From: Pseudorhodoplanes sp.
GTDB taxonomy: Bacteria > Pseudomonadota > Alphaproteobacteria > Rhizobiales > Xanthobacteraceae
NCBI GenBank assembly: GCA_032027085.1
Contig: JAVSMS010000001.1
Coordinates: 3,635,730-3,699,729 of the forward strand
Length of the DNA: 64,000 nt
Direction of reading: 5' to 3'
Shown: in pieces, positions 36,471 to 45,971 of the stretch
Layout: each line of letters starts with the position of its first letter
How positions within the stretch are numbered: the first letter of the stretch is position 1
The notes under the pieces: generated by a model
Databases searched by the model: none
Told to the model about the DNA's origin: nothing
Seen by the model: the letters and a program-made list of their open reading frames with translations, nothing else
Position numbers and translations under genes: made by a program

Positions 36471-36659
36471 TCAGCTCTCTTTGCCATCAATATCACGAAG
36501 CATGCTTCTGGCTTCCAGCTTCGCCATATCAAGCAGATAGGCCAAAGCCTCGAACTGATGCAGTTGCGCGATATTGGATAGTTCGCCAGCCAGCTCCTCC
36601 ACGAAGAGGAGAGCGCCACGTGCTCCTGCGTCCTCGCGCCTGACGCGATTGTCATGCAT
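36471..36659 (-). CDS. Hypothetical protein, 62 residues
   Basis: Starts MHDNRVRREDAGARGALLF; the rest is helical and acidic (ELAGELSNIAQLHQFEALAY, LLDMAKLEARSML). Not recognised, but the amphipathic pattern and leucine spacing look protein-like, and it ends exactly against the dprA stop. A longer in-frame start exists at 36692. No strong ribosome-binding site is seen. 36660-36919, up to topA, holds no other gene. Confidence 0.5.
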   Translation of the reverse strand: MHDNRVRREDAGARGALLFVEELAGELSNIAQLHQFEALAYLLDMAKLEARSMLRDIDGKES

Positions 36660-36919
36660 GGATTGCCACCGGCTGCCGGGATGGGCCTCCACCCCGGCGA
36701 ATCATACCTCCGAAGTTTTCTATTAGTTGCAAATTCCCCTGCAATCAATTTTTGGTCGTGGCCATAACGCTTTGAGCTTCTTGGAGTATTGACTTTATTA
36801 CAATGGTGCTTGCGCACAGCATTTGACTTCGGGGGTCGATTTACCCATGTTCCGCCACCATCTGACGGGCGGCTCTACTCGGCGCCCGCATCATTTGTGC
36901 CCTAAGTCTTTGGAATTTC

Positions 36920-39658
36920 ATGAATCTCGTCATCGTTGAATCTCCGGCCAAGGCCAAGACTATTAATAAATACCTCGGCCCTGGCCATGAGGTGCTGGCC
37001 TCGTTTGGTCATGTGCGCGACCTGCCGCCGAAAGACGGGTCGGTCGATCCCGAAGCCGATTTCAAGATGATCTGGGAAGTGGATGCCAAGGCGCAGAAGC
37101 GCCTGAACGATATCGCGCGCGCGCTGAAAGGCGCCGACAAGCTGATTCTCGCCACCGACCCTGACCGCGAGGGCGAGGCGATTTCCTGGCATGTTCTCGA
37201 AGTCATGAAGGAAAAGGGCGTGCTCAAGGATCAGCAGATCGAGCGCGTCGTCTTTAACGCTATTACCAAGCAGGCCGTCAGCGAGGCGATGAAGAACCCG
37301 CGCAAGATCGACCGCGCGCTGGTCGATGCCTATCTGGCGCGCCGCGCGCTCGACTATCTTGTCGGCTTCACGCTGTCGCCGGTTCTTTGGCGAAAATTGC
37401 CGGGCGCCCGATCTGCAGGCCGCGTACAGTCAGTCGCGTTGCGGCTGGTTTGTGACCGCGAACTCGAAATCGAAAAATTCGTCGCCCGCGAATACTGGTC
37501 GCTTATTGCCAATCTCGCTACGCCGCGCGGCGATGTTTTTGAGGCGCGCCTTGTCGGCGCTGACGGGCAGAAGATTCAGCGGCTTGATATCGGTTCCGGT
37601 CAGGAAGCCGAGGATTTCAAGAACGCTCTGGAGAGCGCGACATTCTCAGTTGCTTCCGTGGAAGCAAAACCCGCGCGGCGCAATCCGCCCCCGCCTTTCA
37701 CCACCTCGACGATGCAGCAGGAAGCGAGCCGCAAGCTCGGCTTTGCGCCCGCGCATACGATGCGGCTGGCGCAGCGCCTTTACGAGGGCATTGATATCGA
37801 CGGCGAAACGACCGGCCTCATCACCTATATGCGAACCGACGGCATCGACATGGCGGAAGAAGCCATTGCTTCGATCCGCACGATGATCGGCAAGTCCTAC
37901 GGCACCCAATATGTGCCGGATGCTCCTCGCCGCTATCAGAACAAGTCGAAGAATGCGCAGGAAGCGCACGAGGCGGTTCGTCCCACGGATGCCAATCGTA
38001 CGCCGAAAGAAGTCGCCCGCTATGTCGAATCCGACCAGGCCAAGCTCTACGAATTGATCTGGAATCGCGCCGTGGCCTGTCAGATGCAATCGGCGGAACT
38101 TGAGCGCACGACCGTCGACATCGCCGCGAAAGTGAACGGCCGGACTCTCGAATTGCGTGCGACCGGCCAGGTCGTGAAATTCGACGGCTTTCTGACCCTG
38201 TATCAGGAAGGCCACGATGACGATGACGCCGATGAAGAATCCAAGCGTCTTCCCGCCATGTCCGCCGGTGAAGTGCTAAAGAAAGAGTCGATCGTCTCGA
38301 CCCAGCATTTCACCGAGCCGCCGCCCCGCTTCACCGAAGCTTCTCTTGTCAAGCGCATGGAAGAACTCGGCATCGGCCGCCCTTCAACCTATGCCTCAAT
38401 CCTCGCGGTGCTCAGAGACCGCGGCTATACGCGCCTCGACAAGAAGCGGCTTATTCCCGAGGACAAAGGGCGGATCGTCGTCGCATTCCTGGAAAGTTTC
38501 TTCCAAAAATATGTCGAATATGATTTCACGGCCGGGCTCGAGGAGCAGCTCGATAAGGTCTCAAACAACGAGCTGTTCTGGCGGGATTTGCTGCGCGATT
38601 TCTGGGAGGACTTCACTGCCGCCGTCGGCGAGATCAAGGATCTTCGCATCACGCAGGTTCTGGATGCGTTAAATGAGCTGCTTGGGCCTCATATCTTCCC
38701 GCCGCGTTCCGACGGCGCGCCGGCGCGCCAATGTCCGAATTGCGGCGAAGGCCAATTGTCGCTGAAAGTCGGACGCTTTGGCGCTTTCATCGGCTGCTCG
38801 CGTTATCCGGAATGCCGCTTCACCCGCCAGCTTGCGGCTGGCGAGAACGGCGCCGGCCCCTCGTCGCGCGCGCTTGGCATCGACCCGGACACGGGTCTTG
38901 AGGTGACCGTGCGCACGGGCCGCTTTGGTCCCTATATCCAGCTTGGCGAGGGCAGCAAGGAAGAAAAACCGAAACGCGCCGGTCTGCCGAAAGGCATGGC
39001 CCCTGACGACATCACGCTGGACGTCGCGCTCGGCCTCCTGTCCTTGCCCCGAGAGATCGGCAAACATCCGGAAGACGGCGAGCCGATCCTTGCCGGGATC
39101 GGGCGTTTTGGGTCCTATGTGAAACATGGCAAGACCTACGCCAACCTTGAGGCTGGCGATGAGGTGCTCAATATCGGGCTCAATCGGGCGGTGACGCTGA
39201 TTGCGGAGAAGAAGCTGAAGCCGTCGAGCGGACGCCGCTTCGGCGCCGACCCAGGCCGCAATCTGGGCGATCACCCTGACAAGGGTGGCCCCATCATCGC
39301 CAAGAGCGGGCGATACGGTGCCTATGTCACCCATGACGGGATCAATGCCACGATCACCGGCGACAAAACGCACGAAACAATTACGCTGGAAGAGGCTGCT
39401 GCACTGATTGACGCCCGCATCGCCGCAGGCGCGGTGCCAAAAAAGAAGAAGGCCAAGACCGAAAAAACCGCAAAAGCGGAGAAACCGGCCAAGGCGGAAA
39501 AATCGGCCAAGGCGGAAAAATCGGCCAAGGCCGCTTCCGAAAAAAAGCCGGTGAAGGCAAAAGCAAAATCGAAGCCTGCCGGCGACAGCAAGACGCTATC
39601 GGGAACGGCAGCGCCTAAGCCCCGCGCGGCAAAAAAGAAGAAGGTCGCGACGGGCTAA
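36920..39658 (+). CDS. topA: DNA topoisomerase I
   Basis: 912 residues; relaxes negative supercoils by single-strand passage. Toprim domain at about 1-140 (VIVESPAKAKTI, ATDPDREGEAISWH), catalytic Tyr about 303 in LITYMRTDG, a Cys4 zinc finger near 605 (CPNCGEG...GCSRYPEC), and three TopoI C-terminal repeats (GRFGPYIQLGEG, GRFGSYVKHG, GRYGAYVTHDG). The last 70 residues are a Lys/Ala-rich tail with tandem AEKSAK units. rnr follows 36 bp downstream. Confidence 0.97.
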   Translation: MNLVIVESPAKAKTINKYLGPGHEVLASFGHVRDLPPKDGSVDPEADFKMIWEVDAKAQKRLNDIARALKGADKLILATDPDREGEAISWHVLEVMKEKGVLKDQQIERVVFNAITKQAVSEAMKNPRKIDRALVDAYLARRALDYLVGFTLSPVLWRKLPGARSAGRVQSVALRLVCDRELEIEKFVAREYWSLIANLATPRGDVFEARLVGADGQKIQRLDIGSGQEAEDFKNALESATFSVASVEAKPARRNPPPPFTTSTMQQEASRKLGFAPAHTMRLAQRLYEGIDIDGETTGLITYMRTDGIDMAEEAIASIRTMIGKSYGTQYVPDAPRRYQNKSKNAQEAHEAVRPTDANRTPKEVARYVESDQAKLYELIWNRAVACQMQSAELERTTVDIAAKVNGRTLELRATGQVVKFDGFLTLYQEGHDDDDADEESKRLPAMSAGEVLKKESIVSTQHFTEPPPRFTEASLVKRMEELGIGRPSTYASILAVLRDRGYTRLDKKRLIPEDKGRIVVAFLESFFQKYVEYDFTAGLEEQLDKVSNNELFWRDLLRDFWEDFTAAVGEIKDLRITQVLDALNELLGPHIFPPRSDGAPARQCPNCGEGQLSLKVGRFGAFIGCSRYPECRFTRQLAAGENGAGPSSRALGIDPDTGLEVTVRTGRFGPYIQLGEGSKEEKPKRAGLPKGMAPDDITLDVALGLLSLPREIGKHPEDGEPILAGIGRFGSYVKHGKTYANLEAGDEVLNIGLNRAVTLIAEKKLKPSSGRRFGADPGRNLGDHPDKGGPIIAKSGRYGAYVTHDGINATITGDKTHETITLEEAAALIDARIAAGAVPKKKKAKTEKTAKAEKPAKAEKSAKAEKSAKAASEKKPVKAKAKSKPAGDSKTLSGTAAPKPRAAKKKKVATG
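39476..39529 (+). repeat. 18-nt tandem repeat in the topA tail
   Basis: Three units of 18 nt encoding AEKPAK/AEKSAK; the second and third (39494-39511, 39512-39529) are identical. They lengthen the basic C-terminal tail of topoisomerase I. Confidence 0.85.
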
Positions 39659-39694
39659 CTTTGAACTGCCGGAACAAACCGGCTGAAGGTCTCA

Positions 39695-41983
39695 TTGGCG
39701 AAGGCACGACCAAAGAAACAGCCACCCTTCCCCGGCAAGGATGAATTGCTGGCCTTCATTCGCTCGGCTTCCGGAAAAGTCGGCACGCGCGAGATTGCAC
39801 GCGCTTTCCATCTGAAGAACGAAGCTCGCGCACAGTTGAAGCGCGTCTTGCGCGAACTGGCCGATGAAGGAGAGATCGAAAATCGGCGCAAGAAGCTGCA
39901 TCGCCCCGGCACCCTCGCTCCCGTCACGCTGGCCGATATCGTGGAACGTGATCGCGACGGCGAGCTGATCGCACTTCCAAACGAGTGGGATGAGGAGGAG
40001 CACGGCCCCGCGCCCAAAATCCGGGTGATGACGCCGCGGCGTGCCAAGCCGACAGAGATCGCCGGAATTGGCGATCGCGTTTTGCTGCGCGTCGAGCCAC
40101 TCGACGATGAAGAAGAAGCCATTCGCCATACCGGGCGGGTCATCAAGATCCTGGACAGGGCCCGCCACCGCATTCTGGGTATTTTCCGCGCCAATCCCGC
40201 CGGCGGCGGACGGCTGGTTCCGGTCGACAAGAAAGCACTGGGCCGCGAGCTGTCGGTGCCACCGCACGCGACCGGCGAGGCGCAAGACGGAGAGCTGGTT
40301 TCTGCCGACATCTCGAAACAAGGACGCTACGGATTGCCGGTCGCCCGCATCAAGGAACGACTGGGCTCGTTGAAAAACGAGCGTGCAGTCAGTCTTATCG
40401 CCATCCATGCACACGGCATCCCGAATGTTTTCGCAGCGGACACTGTGGCCGAAGCGGAAGCTGCAAAGCCCGCCGCTCTCACGGACGGATACGAGGATTG
40501 GCGAAAAGTTCCGCTGCTCACCATCGACCCAATCGATGCCAAGGATCACGACGACGCTGTTTATGCAGAGCCGGACGAGGATGCGGGCAATCAAGGCGGA
40601 CATGTTGTGTACGTCGCCATCGCCGATGTCGCTTATTACGTCACACCCGGCTCGGCGCTGGACCGTGAAGCGCTGGACCGCGGCAACTCAGTCTATTTTC
40701 CGGACCGTGTCGTCCCCATGCTGCCGGAGCGGATTTCCAACGATCTCTGCTCGCTGAAGCCGAATGCCGATCGCGCGGCGCTGGCGGTGCGTATGGTGAT
40801 CGGCGCGGATGGCCGCAAACACTCGCACAGCTTTCATCGCGTTTTGATCAGGTCGGTAGCCAAGCTACATTACCAGCAGGCGCAGGACGCCATCGACGGC
40901 CGGACAGACGACGTGACCGGTCCCATCGTTGAAAAGATTCTTGCACCGCTTTACGCGGCCTATCACTCGATTCTGAAAGCGCGTAACGAGCGTGGCCCGC
41001 TCGATCTCGATCTGCCGGAGCGCAAGATCCTGCTCAAGCCGGACGGGACCCTCGATCGCGTCATCATTCCGGAACGCCTCGTTGCGCACAAGATGATCGA
41101 GGAATGTATGATTCTCGCCAATGTCGCCGCGGCGGAAACGCTGGAGCGCGCCGGCGTTCCGCTGATCTATCGCGTGCACGACGAACCTGGCTTGGAAAAG
41201 GTTGAAGCCCTGCGCGAATTGCTGCAGACCCTCGATCTGTCTTTTCCCAAAGGCAGCGTATTGCGTCCGTCCCTGTTCAATACGGTACTGGCGAGAGTGA
41301 AAGGCCAGGACGTCGAACATCTGGTGAATGAAGTCGTGCTGCGAACACAGTCGCAGGCCGAATACGCTTCAGAAAACTACGGTCACTTCGGCCTGGCCTT
41401 GCGCCGCTACGCGCATTTCACCTCGCCAATCCGCCGTTACGCCGACCTGATCGTGCACCGCGCGCTGATCGGCGCGCTCAAGCTTGGTAAGGGCGCCCTG
41501 CCCGAAAGCGCCGACATCGCCTCGCTGGGCGAAATCGCGGCCCGCATTTCCGCGGCCGAGCGGCGCGCCATGAAGGCGGAACGCGAGACCGTGGACCGGT
41601 TGATTGCACATCATCTGGTCGACCGCATCGGCGCGACATTTGAAGGGCGCATCAGCGGCGTGACCCGCGCTGGGCTGTTCATCAAGCTCGATCAGACCGG
41701 CGCCGACGGCTTCGTGCCGGCCCGCACCATTGGCGACGAGTATTTCCAGTATGACGAGGCTCGCCACGCCATGATCGGCCGCCGGAGTGGCGAAATCTTT
41801 CGTTTGGGTGACCGGGTGACGGTCAAGCTGGTCGAAGCCATTCCGGTGGCCGGGGCCTTGCGGTTTGAACTGCTCTCCACCGGACAGCATGACAGGGCTG
41901 CACGGAAAAGCTTGGGCAAATCGCCGCCGCGTCCTAAATATCGGTCGAAAACCAAACGGGTAAGACCCCGAAAGCGGGGCTGA
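39695..41983 (+). CDS. rnr: Ribonuclease R
   Basis: 762 residues; a processive 3'-5' exoribonuclease that degrades structured RNA. N-terminal winged helix (LLAFIRSASGKVGTREIARA), cold-shock domains, the RNB catalytic domain with IDPIDAKDHDDAVYAE (acidic metal ligands), HFTSPIRRYADLIVHR, and a C-terminal S1 domain (FEGRISGVTRAGLFIKLDQT), then a basic tail. It starts at TTG 39695 with GAAGGT about 6 nt before; no ATG fits the N-terminal domain. Confidence 0.95.
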   Translation: MAKARPKKQPPFPGKDELLAFIRSASGKVGTREIARAFHLKNEARAQLKRVLRELADEGEIENRRKKLHRPGTLAPVTLADIVERDRDGELIALPNEWDEEEHGPAPKIRVMTPRRAKPTEIAGIGDRVLLRVEPLDDEEEAIRHTGRVIKILDRARHRILGIFRANPAGGGRLVPVDKKALGRELSVPPHATGEAQDGELVSADISKQGRYGLPVARIKERLGSLKNERAVSLIAIHAHGIPNVFAADTVAEAEAAKPAALTDGYEDWRKVPLLTIDPIDAKDHDDAVYAEPDEDAGNQGGHVVYVAIADVAYYVTPGSALDREALDRGNSVYFPDRVVPMLPERISNDLCSLKPNADRAALAVRMVIGADGRKHSHSFHRVLIRSVAKLHYQQAQDAIDGRTDDVTGPIVEKILAPLYAAYHSILKARNERGPLDLDLPERKILLKPDGTLDRVIIPERLVAHKMIEECMILANVAAAETLERAGVPLIYRVHDEPGLEKVEALRELLQTLDLSFPKGSVLRPSLFNTVLARVKGQDVEHLVNEVVLRTQSQAEYASENYGHFGLALRRYAHFTSPIRRYADLIVHRALIGALKLGKGALPESADIASLGEIAARISAAERRAMKAERETVDRLIAHHLVDRIGATFEGRISGVTRAGLFIKLDQTGADGFVPARTIGDEYFQYDEARHAMIGRRSGEIFRLGDRVTVKLVEAIPVAGALRFELLSTGQHDRAARKSLGKSPPRPKYRSKTKRVRPRKRG

Positions 41984-41993
41984 GGACTCCAAG

Positions 41994-42407
41994 ATGGGTA
42001 TCATGATAGAGGGGCAGCAGCGTCACGGCGGGCGGGCGCTGCTGAACGGTTTCCGTGGTCGTTGCCCCGCTTGTGGCGAAGGACGCATGTTTCGCGCCTT
42101 TCTGAAGGTCAATGACAATTGCCCGTCCTGCAGCGAGGAATTGCACCATCATCAGGCGGACGACGCCCCTGCCTATTTCGACATCGCCATTGTCGGCCAT
42201 ACTGTCGTCCCGCTCGCACTCTCCGTCGAAACCGCATTTGCGCCGGCCTACTGGGTCCATCTCGCGCTTTGGCTGCCATTGACTCTCGGCCTCTCGCTTG
42301 GCCTTTTGCAGCCGATCAAGGGCGCAATCGTCGCCTGGCAATGGGCTAATCGCATGCACGGATTTGATACGGTGCCGGCGAAGGTGGTCAGTAATCCGCG
42401 GCCATGA
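41994..42407 (+). CDS. DUF983 family membrane protein
   Basis: 137 residues. N-terminal zinc-ribbon-like CPACGEG...CPSCSEEL, then PAYFDIAIVGH and two transmembrane helices, the DUF983 layout. Function unknown; in alphaproteobacteria it lies between rnr and a Nudix gene as here. It starts 10 bp after rnr (ATG 42003 is an alternative) and overlaps the Nudix gene by four bases, so it is in the same operon. Confidence 0.88.
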   Translation: MGIMIEGQQRHGGRALLNGFRGRCPACGEGRMFRAFLKVNDNCPSCSEELHHHQADDAPAYFDIAIVGHTVVPLALSVETAFAPAYWVHLALWLPLTLGLSLGLLQPIKGAIVAWQWANRMHGFDTVPAKVVSNPRP

Positions 42408-43135
42408 CTGATCTGGCGCAGTTACTGACCGCGGCGGAGCGCGAGCGCAAATCGCCGAATGTTCGTCCCAAGGATGCCGCCACGCTGATCCTGGTGGACC
42501 GCAGCGGACCGACGCCAAAGGTGTTGCTCGGCAAGCGCCACCACGGGCATTCCTTCATGCCTGGAAAATTCGTGTTTCCCGGCGGCCGGGTCGATCCCTC
42601 TGACCGTCTGATGCCGGTGGCGAGGTCGCTCAACACGCATGCCGAGCAGTTCCTGATGAGGAAGACCCTTCGACCCAGCGCGACCAAGGCGCGGGCCATC
42701 GCCCTCGCCGCCATCCGCGAGACCTTTGAAGAAACTGGTCTGCTCCTTGGTGCGCGACACGACAATCCCGAAAGCGCACCGGAAGGGCCCTGGGCCGAAT
42801 TTGCGAAGGCGGGGTTCTACCCGGATCTTTCCGCGCTGCATTTCATCGTGCGGGCCATAACCCCGTCACGCCGGCCCAAACGGTTCGACACCCGGTTTTT
42901 TGCAGTCGACGCCAGCGCCATAGCATACAAGGTCGACAACGTCGTTCATGCCGATGCCGAGCTGGTGGAACTGGTCTGGCTGCCGATTGCCGAGGCCCTC
43001 AACCTTGATATGCCGACTATCACCCGCGTGGCCTTGAAGGAGCTGGAGGCTCGGGTCGCCGCCGGTTTTGGGCATGACTTGCCGGTGCCTTTCTACCAGA
43101 TGCCCCGGAAGCGCTTTATGCGGGAGCTTCTGTAG
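42404..43135 (+). CDS. NUDIX hydrolase
   Basis: 243 residues. The Nudix box runs from FPGGRVDPSD to AIRETFEETGLLLG with an insertion of about 45 residues between the Gly-Gly and the REtxEE helix, as in the NUDT19/acyl-CoA-type branch. It probably hydrolyses a nucleoside-diphosphate-linked compound, possibly CoA derivatives; this is family inference. Translation is coupled to DUF983 by an ATGA overlap. Confidence 0.88.
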   Translation: MTDLAQLLTAAERERKSPNVRPKDAATLILVDRSGPTPKVLLGKRHHGHSFMPGKFVFPGGRVDPSDRLMPVARSLNTHAEQFLMRKTLRPSATKARAIALAAIRETFEETGLLLGARHDNPESAPEGPWAEFAKAGFYPDLSALHFIVRAITPSRRPKRFDTRFFAVDASAIAYKVDNVVHADAELVELVWLPIAEALNLDMPTITRVALKELEARVAAGFGHDLPVPFYQMPRKRFMRELL

Positions 43136-43212
43136 CTCCCCGCGGCTTTCCTTGACATTCCGGCTCCGGAGGCTAGTTTCCGCGCCAACAAATCCCCTTT
43201 CCGAGGTTTTCC

Positions 43213-43380
43213 ATGGCCAAGGCCGTCACCATCAAGGTGAAGCTCGTTTCCAGCGCGGATACCGGCTTCTATTACGTCGCCAAGAAGAATTCGCGCACCA
43301 TGACCGACAAGCTCGTGAAGAAGAAATACGACCCGGTCGCGAAGAAGCACGTCGAATTCCGCGAATCCAAGATCAAGTAG
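43213..43380 (+). CDS. rpmG: 50S ribosomal protein L33
   Basis: 55 residues: [46 protein letters not shown], the full L33 sequence pattern. It lacks the four zinc-binding Cys found in the other L33 type, so it is the zinc-independent form. CCGAGG lies about 6 nt before the ATG. A hairpin terminator follows 22 bp downstream. Confidence 0.97.
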   Translation: MAKAVTIKVKLVSSADTGFYYVAKKNSRTMTDKLVKKKYDPVAKKHVEFRESKIK

Positions 43381-43401
43381 GCCCAGTCACGTTGCGCTGT
43401 G

Positions 43402-43430
43402 CAGGGGCGCCGTTATGGCGCCCTTGTCTT
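43402..43430 (+). terminator. Terminator after rpmG
   Basis: Stem GGGGCGCC/GGCGCCC with loop GTTAT (about 43403-43423) followed by a T-rich TTGTCTTT. Good position for ending the topA-rnr-DUF983-Nudix-rpmG run. Confidence 0.7.
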
Positions 43431-43784
43431 TGGTGGCCACAGACTCGGTTTCGCCGCAGCGGGATCGTCCCTGGCTGTGCGCAGAGGTGGCCGGCCGGAA
43501 ACGGTGACATGAGGAGGCCACTCACACCGCTCCCAGGCCGGCCGAACCCCACGGACCCAGGAGATGCGGCGGACCTGAGCATTCCGTAGGGTTATCAATA
43601 GCTTAGGAAGTATCGACCGGCGCCGCACTAGCCCAATTCAGCTGCAACTCTCCTGCAGCGTCCCGATTGAGGCTACCTCTGGAGATAGCCGAAATCAAAG
43701 GACAAGCCTTTGATTACTGAGGCAACTTTTTGTCAACCTCAACAATTAGGGTTTCCGGTTAGGGTTAGCCGCCGAGCTCGTGCG
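43431..43784. other. Gap between rpmG and pleD with small palindromes only
   Basis: No gene is supported on either strand. There is an inverted repeat AATCAAAGG...CCTTTGATT at 43694-43717, similar to the ATCAAAGG/CCTTTGAT pair in the uvrA leader, and a stem GGCTA/TAGCC (43672-43692). These may serve as terminators for the two convergent transcripts. Confidence 0.45.
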
Positions 43785-45158
43785 TTATGCCGCGTCGGCG
43801 ACGACGCGGTTGCGCCCGTCCCGTTTCGCCCGGTACAGGGCCTGATCAGCTCGTTTCAGCAGATTGTTCGCAGAGTCGCCCACACCTTCCAGCGCTGCAA
43901 TTCCGATCGAAATGGTCACGTCGATGGACCGCCGTCCCTGCTCGATCGGGAAGGCTTCCATGGCGATGCGACGGCGTAAACGCTCCGCCACGGTGGCGGC
44001 GACGGCGAGGTCGGTTTCCGGCATGACGATCACAAACTCCTCGCCACCGTGACGACATGCGAGGTCGATGCCGCGGATCGACTTGCGCACCCTGATGGCA
44101 AATTCGCGCAGCACGTCGTCGCCGGCGTCATGCCCATAGGTGTCATTGATCGACTTGAAATAGTCGATGTCCAGCACCAGCACCGTCAGCGGCTTGTGGC
44201 GGCCGGCGGCCTGCTCGATCAGCGTGGCGAGATGGCTCTCCATGTAGCGGCGGTTGTAGAGCCCGGTCAGGCCGTCGGTGATCGCGGCCTCGATCGAAAG
44301 CTGAACATTGTCGCGCAACCGCTCGGTGTAGCGCTTCTTGCGGATCTGCGTGCGCACCCGCGCCAGCATCTCGTTCTTGTCGATCGGCCGCAGCAGATAG
44401 TCGTTGATGCCGATCTCGAGACCGCGCATCAGCTTGGCGTTATCGTCCGGCTCACAGAGCGCGAGAATGGGAAGGCTGCGGGTCCGGTCGAGCGAGCGCA
44501 ACTGGCTGCACAGGCGCAGGCCGTCAAAATTCTGAAGGCCGAGCGACACGATCATCAATTCATAATCGCCCTCGGCCGTGCGAAACAGCGCGCCATGCGG
44601 ATCGGGCTCGACATCCACCACATGCTCGGATTCGAGCAGCGCGGCCAGACGCTCATAAGACGCACGCCGATCATCAACGATCAGGATGCGGCCATGCCGG
44701 CCGGTTTCCGCAATTGCCTCGCGTTCCGCACTCTCGATGCCGATCTCGCGCGAGGTCACGGCGCGCATGCGCAATTCGTCCGTCATCATCTTCAGACGCG
44801 TTAGCGAGCGCACCCGCGCAATCAGCGCCACATCGGAGACCGGCTTGGTCAGGAAATCGTCGGCGCCCGCCTGCAGACCGGCGACGCGATCGGACGGCTG
44901 GTCCAGCGCCGTGACCATGACCACGGGAATGTGATGCGTTGCCGGATTGCTCTTGATCCTGCGGCAGACTTCGAACCCGTCCAGGTCGGGCATCATCACG
45001 TCGAGCAGAACGATGTCGCATTCGGCACGGTCGCAGATGGCGAGCGCCTCGATGCCGTTTGTGGCGGTGACGACGTCGAAATATTCCGCCGACAGGCGCG
45101 CCTCCAAGAGCTTCACATTGGCCGGAACATCATCAACGACGAGAACGCGAGCGGTCAT
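43785..45158 (-). CDS. pleD: PleD-type response regulator, diguanylate cyclase
   Basis: 457 residues. Receiver domain 1 (VLVVDDVPANVK, phospho-Asp in IVLLDVMMPDLDGFEV), a degenerate second receiver (ILIVDDRRASYERL, 150-280) and a GGDEF domain whose active site is GGEEF, preceded by RGID, the inhibitory c-di-GMP site. It makes c-di-GMP when phosphorylated and controls polar development and surface growth. Its ATG overlaps the divK stop by one base (TAATG), so the pair is translationally coupled as in Caulobacter. Confidence 0.96.
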   Translation of the reverse strand: MTARVLVVDDVPANVKLLEARLSAEYFDVVTATNGIEALAICDRAECDIVLLDVMMPDLDGFEVCRRIKSNPATHHIPVVMVTALDQPSDRVAGLQAGADDFLTKPVSDVALIARVRSLTRLKMMTDELRMRAVTSREIGIESAEREAIAETGRHGRILIVDDRRASYERLAALLESEHVVDVEPDPHGALFRTAEGDYELMIVSLGLQNFDGLRLCSQLRSLDRTRSLPILALCEPDDNAKLMRGLEIGINDYLLRPIDKNEMLARVRTQIRKKRYTERLRDNVQLSIEAAITDGLTGLYNRRYMESHLATLIEQAAGRHKPLTVLVLDIDYFKSINDTYGHDAGDDVLREFAIRVRKSIRGIDLACRHGGEEFVIVMPETDLAVAATVAERLRRRIAMEAFPIEQGRRSIDVTISIGIAALEGVGDSANNLLKRADQALYRAKRDGRNRVVADAA

Positions 45159-45529
45159 TAAGCATTACCCAGAAACTGGCGGACGGTTTCAATAAATTTG
45201 CCAACGGAAATCGGCTTGGAAAGATAGGCCTCGCAGCCGCCTTCGCGGATCCGCTCTTCATCGCCCTTCATGGCAAAAGCCGTCACGGCGACCACCGGAA
45301 TGGATTTCAGTTCGGAATCGTCTTTGAGCCACTTGGTGACTTCGAGGCCGGAGACTTCCGGCAGTTGAATATCCATCAGGATCAAGTCAGGCCGGTGACG
45401 GCGCGCAAGATCCATTGCCTCGATGCCGTTGCGGGTGCCGACGGTCTGATAGCCATGCGCTTCGAGCAGATCGTGGAAGAGCTTCATATTGAGCTCATTG
45501 TCCTCCACGATCAGGACAGTCTTAGGCAT
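45158..45529 (-). CDS. divK: Single-domain response regulator DivK
   Basis: 123 residues, a receiver domain only: [16 protein letters not shown], phospho-Asp in [17 protein letters not shown], Thr in [16 protein letters not shown] and Lys in AYLSKPIS. In alphaproteobacteria DivK links the kinases PleC and DivJ to CtrA control of the cell cycle. Start at ATG 45529 ([13 protein letters not shown]), not the upstream in-frame ATG. First gene of divK-pleD. Confidence 0.96.
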   Translation of the reverse strand: MPKTVLIVEDNELNMKLFHDLLEAHGYQTVGTRNGIEAMDLARRHRPDLILMDIQLPEVSGLEVTKWLKDDSELKSIPVVAVTAFAMKGDEERIREGGCEAYLSKPISVGKFIETVRQFLGNA

Positions 45530-45668
45530 TCCCGCCCCTCCTGGGCATTCCCACCCGGTCCCATTCGATCCAAGGCTCAAGTGCCGGATCGCCTCCAGGC
45601 GCGCGATCATGCATGATGGTATGATTCAAGGTAGGTCCGATTTCTTACGGAAACGCAAACGAAAAGCT

Positions 45669-45971
45669 ATGGTTAAGAAAACATCAAAGCCGTCGCGGGA
45701 TCGGGCCGAGGGCGTCGCCATAGCCGCCCTCACCTTCATTGCCGCCGATCCGGAGCGGCTTGGACGCTTTCTCGCGTCGACCGGCATTGGGCCCGCTGAT
45801 ATCCGCATCGCTGCACAGCAGCCGCTGTTCCTGGCTGGCGTCATCGGGCACATCGCCGCCGACGAGCAATTATTACTGGCCTTTGCGGCTGAAATTGGCG
45901 TGCAGCCCGATGAGATTGACCGCGCGCGAAAGGCGCTCAGCGGCCCGGACTGGGAACGCGACGCTCCATGA
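45669..45971 (+). CDS. DUF3572 family protein
   Basis: 100 residues: AEGVAIAALTFIAADPERLG, FLASTGIGPADIR, FLAGVIGHIAADEQLLLAF, the helical DUF3572 pattern. Function unknown. It is divergent from divK and overlaps dinB by four bases, an arrangement common in Rhizobiales that links it to dinB expression. ATG 45669 chosen; upstream in-frame starts reach into divK. Confidence 0.85.
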   Translation: MVKKTSKPSRDRAEGVAIAALTFIAADPERLGRFLASTGIGPADIRIAAQQPLFLAGVIGHIAADEQLLLAFAAEIGVQPDEIDRARKALSGPDWERDAP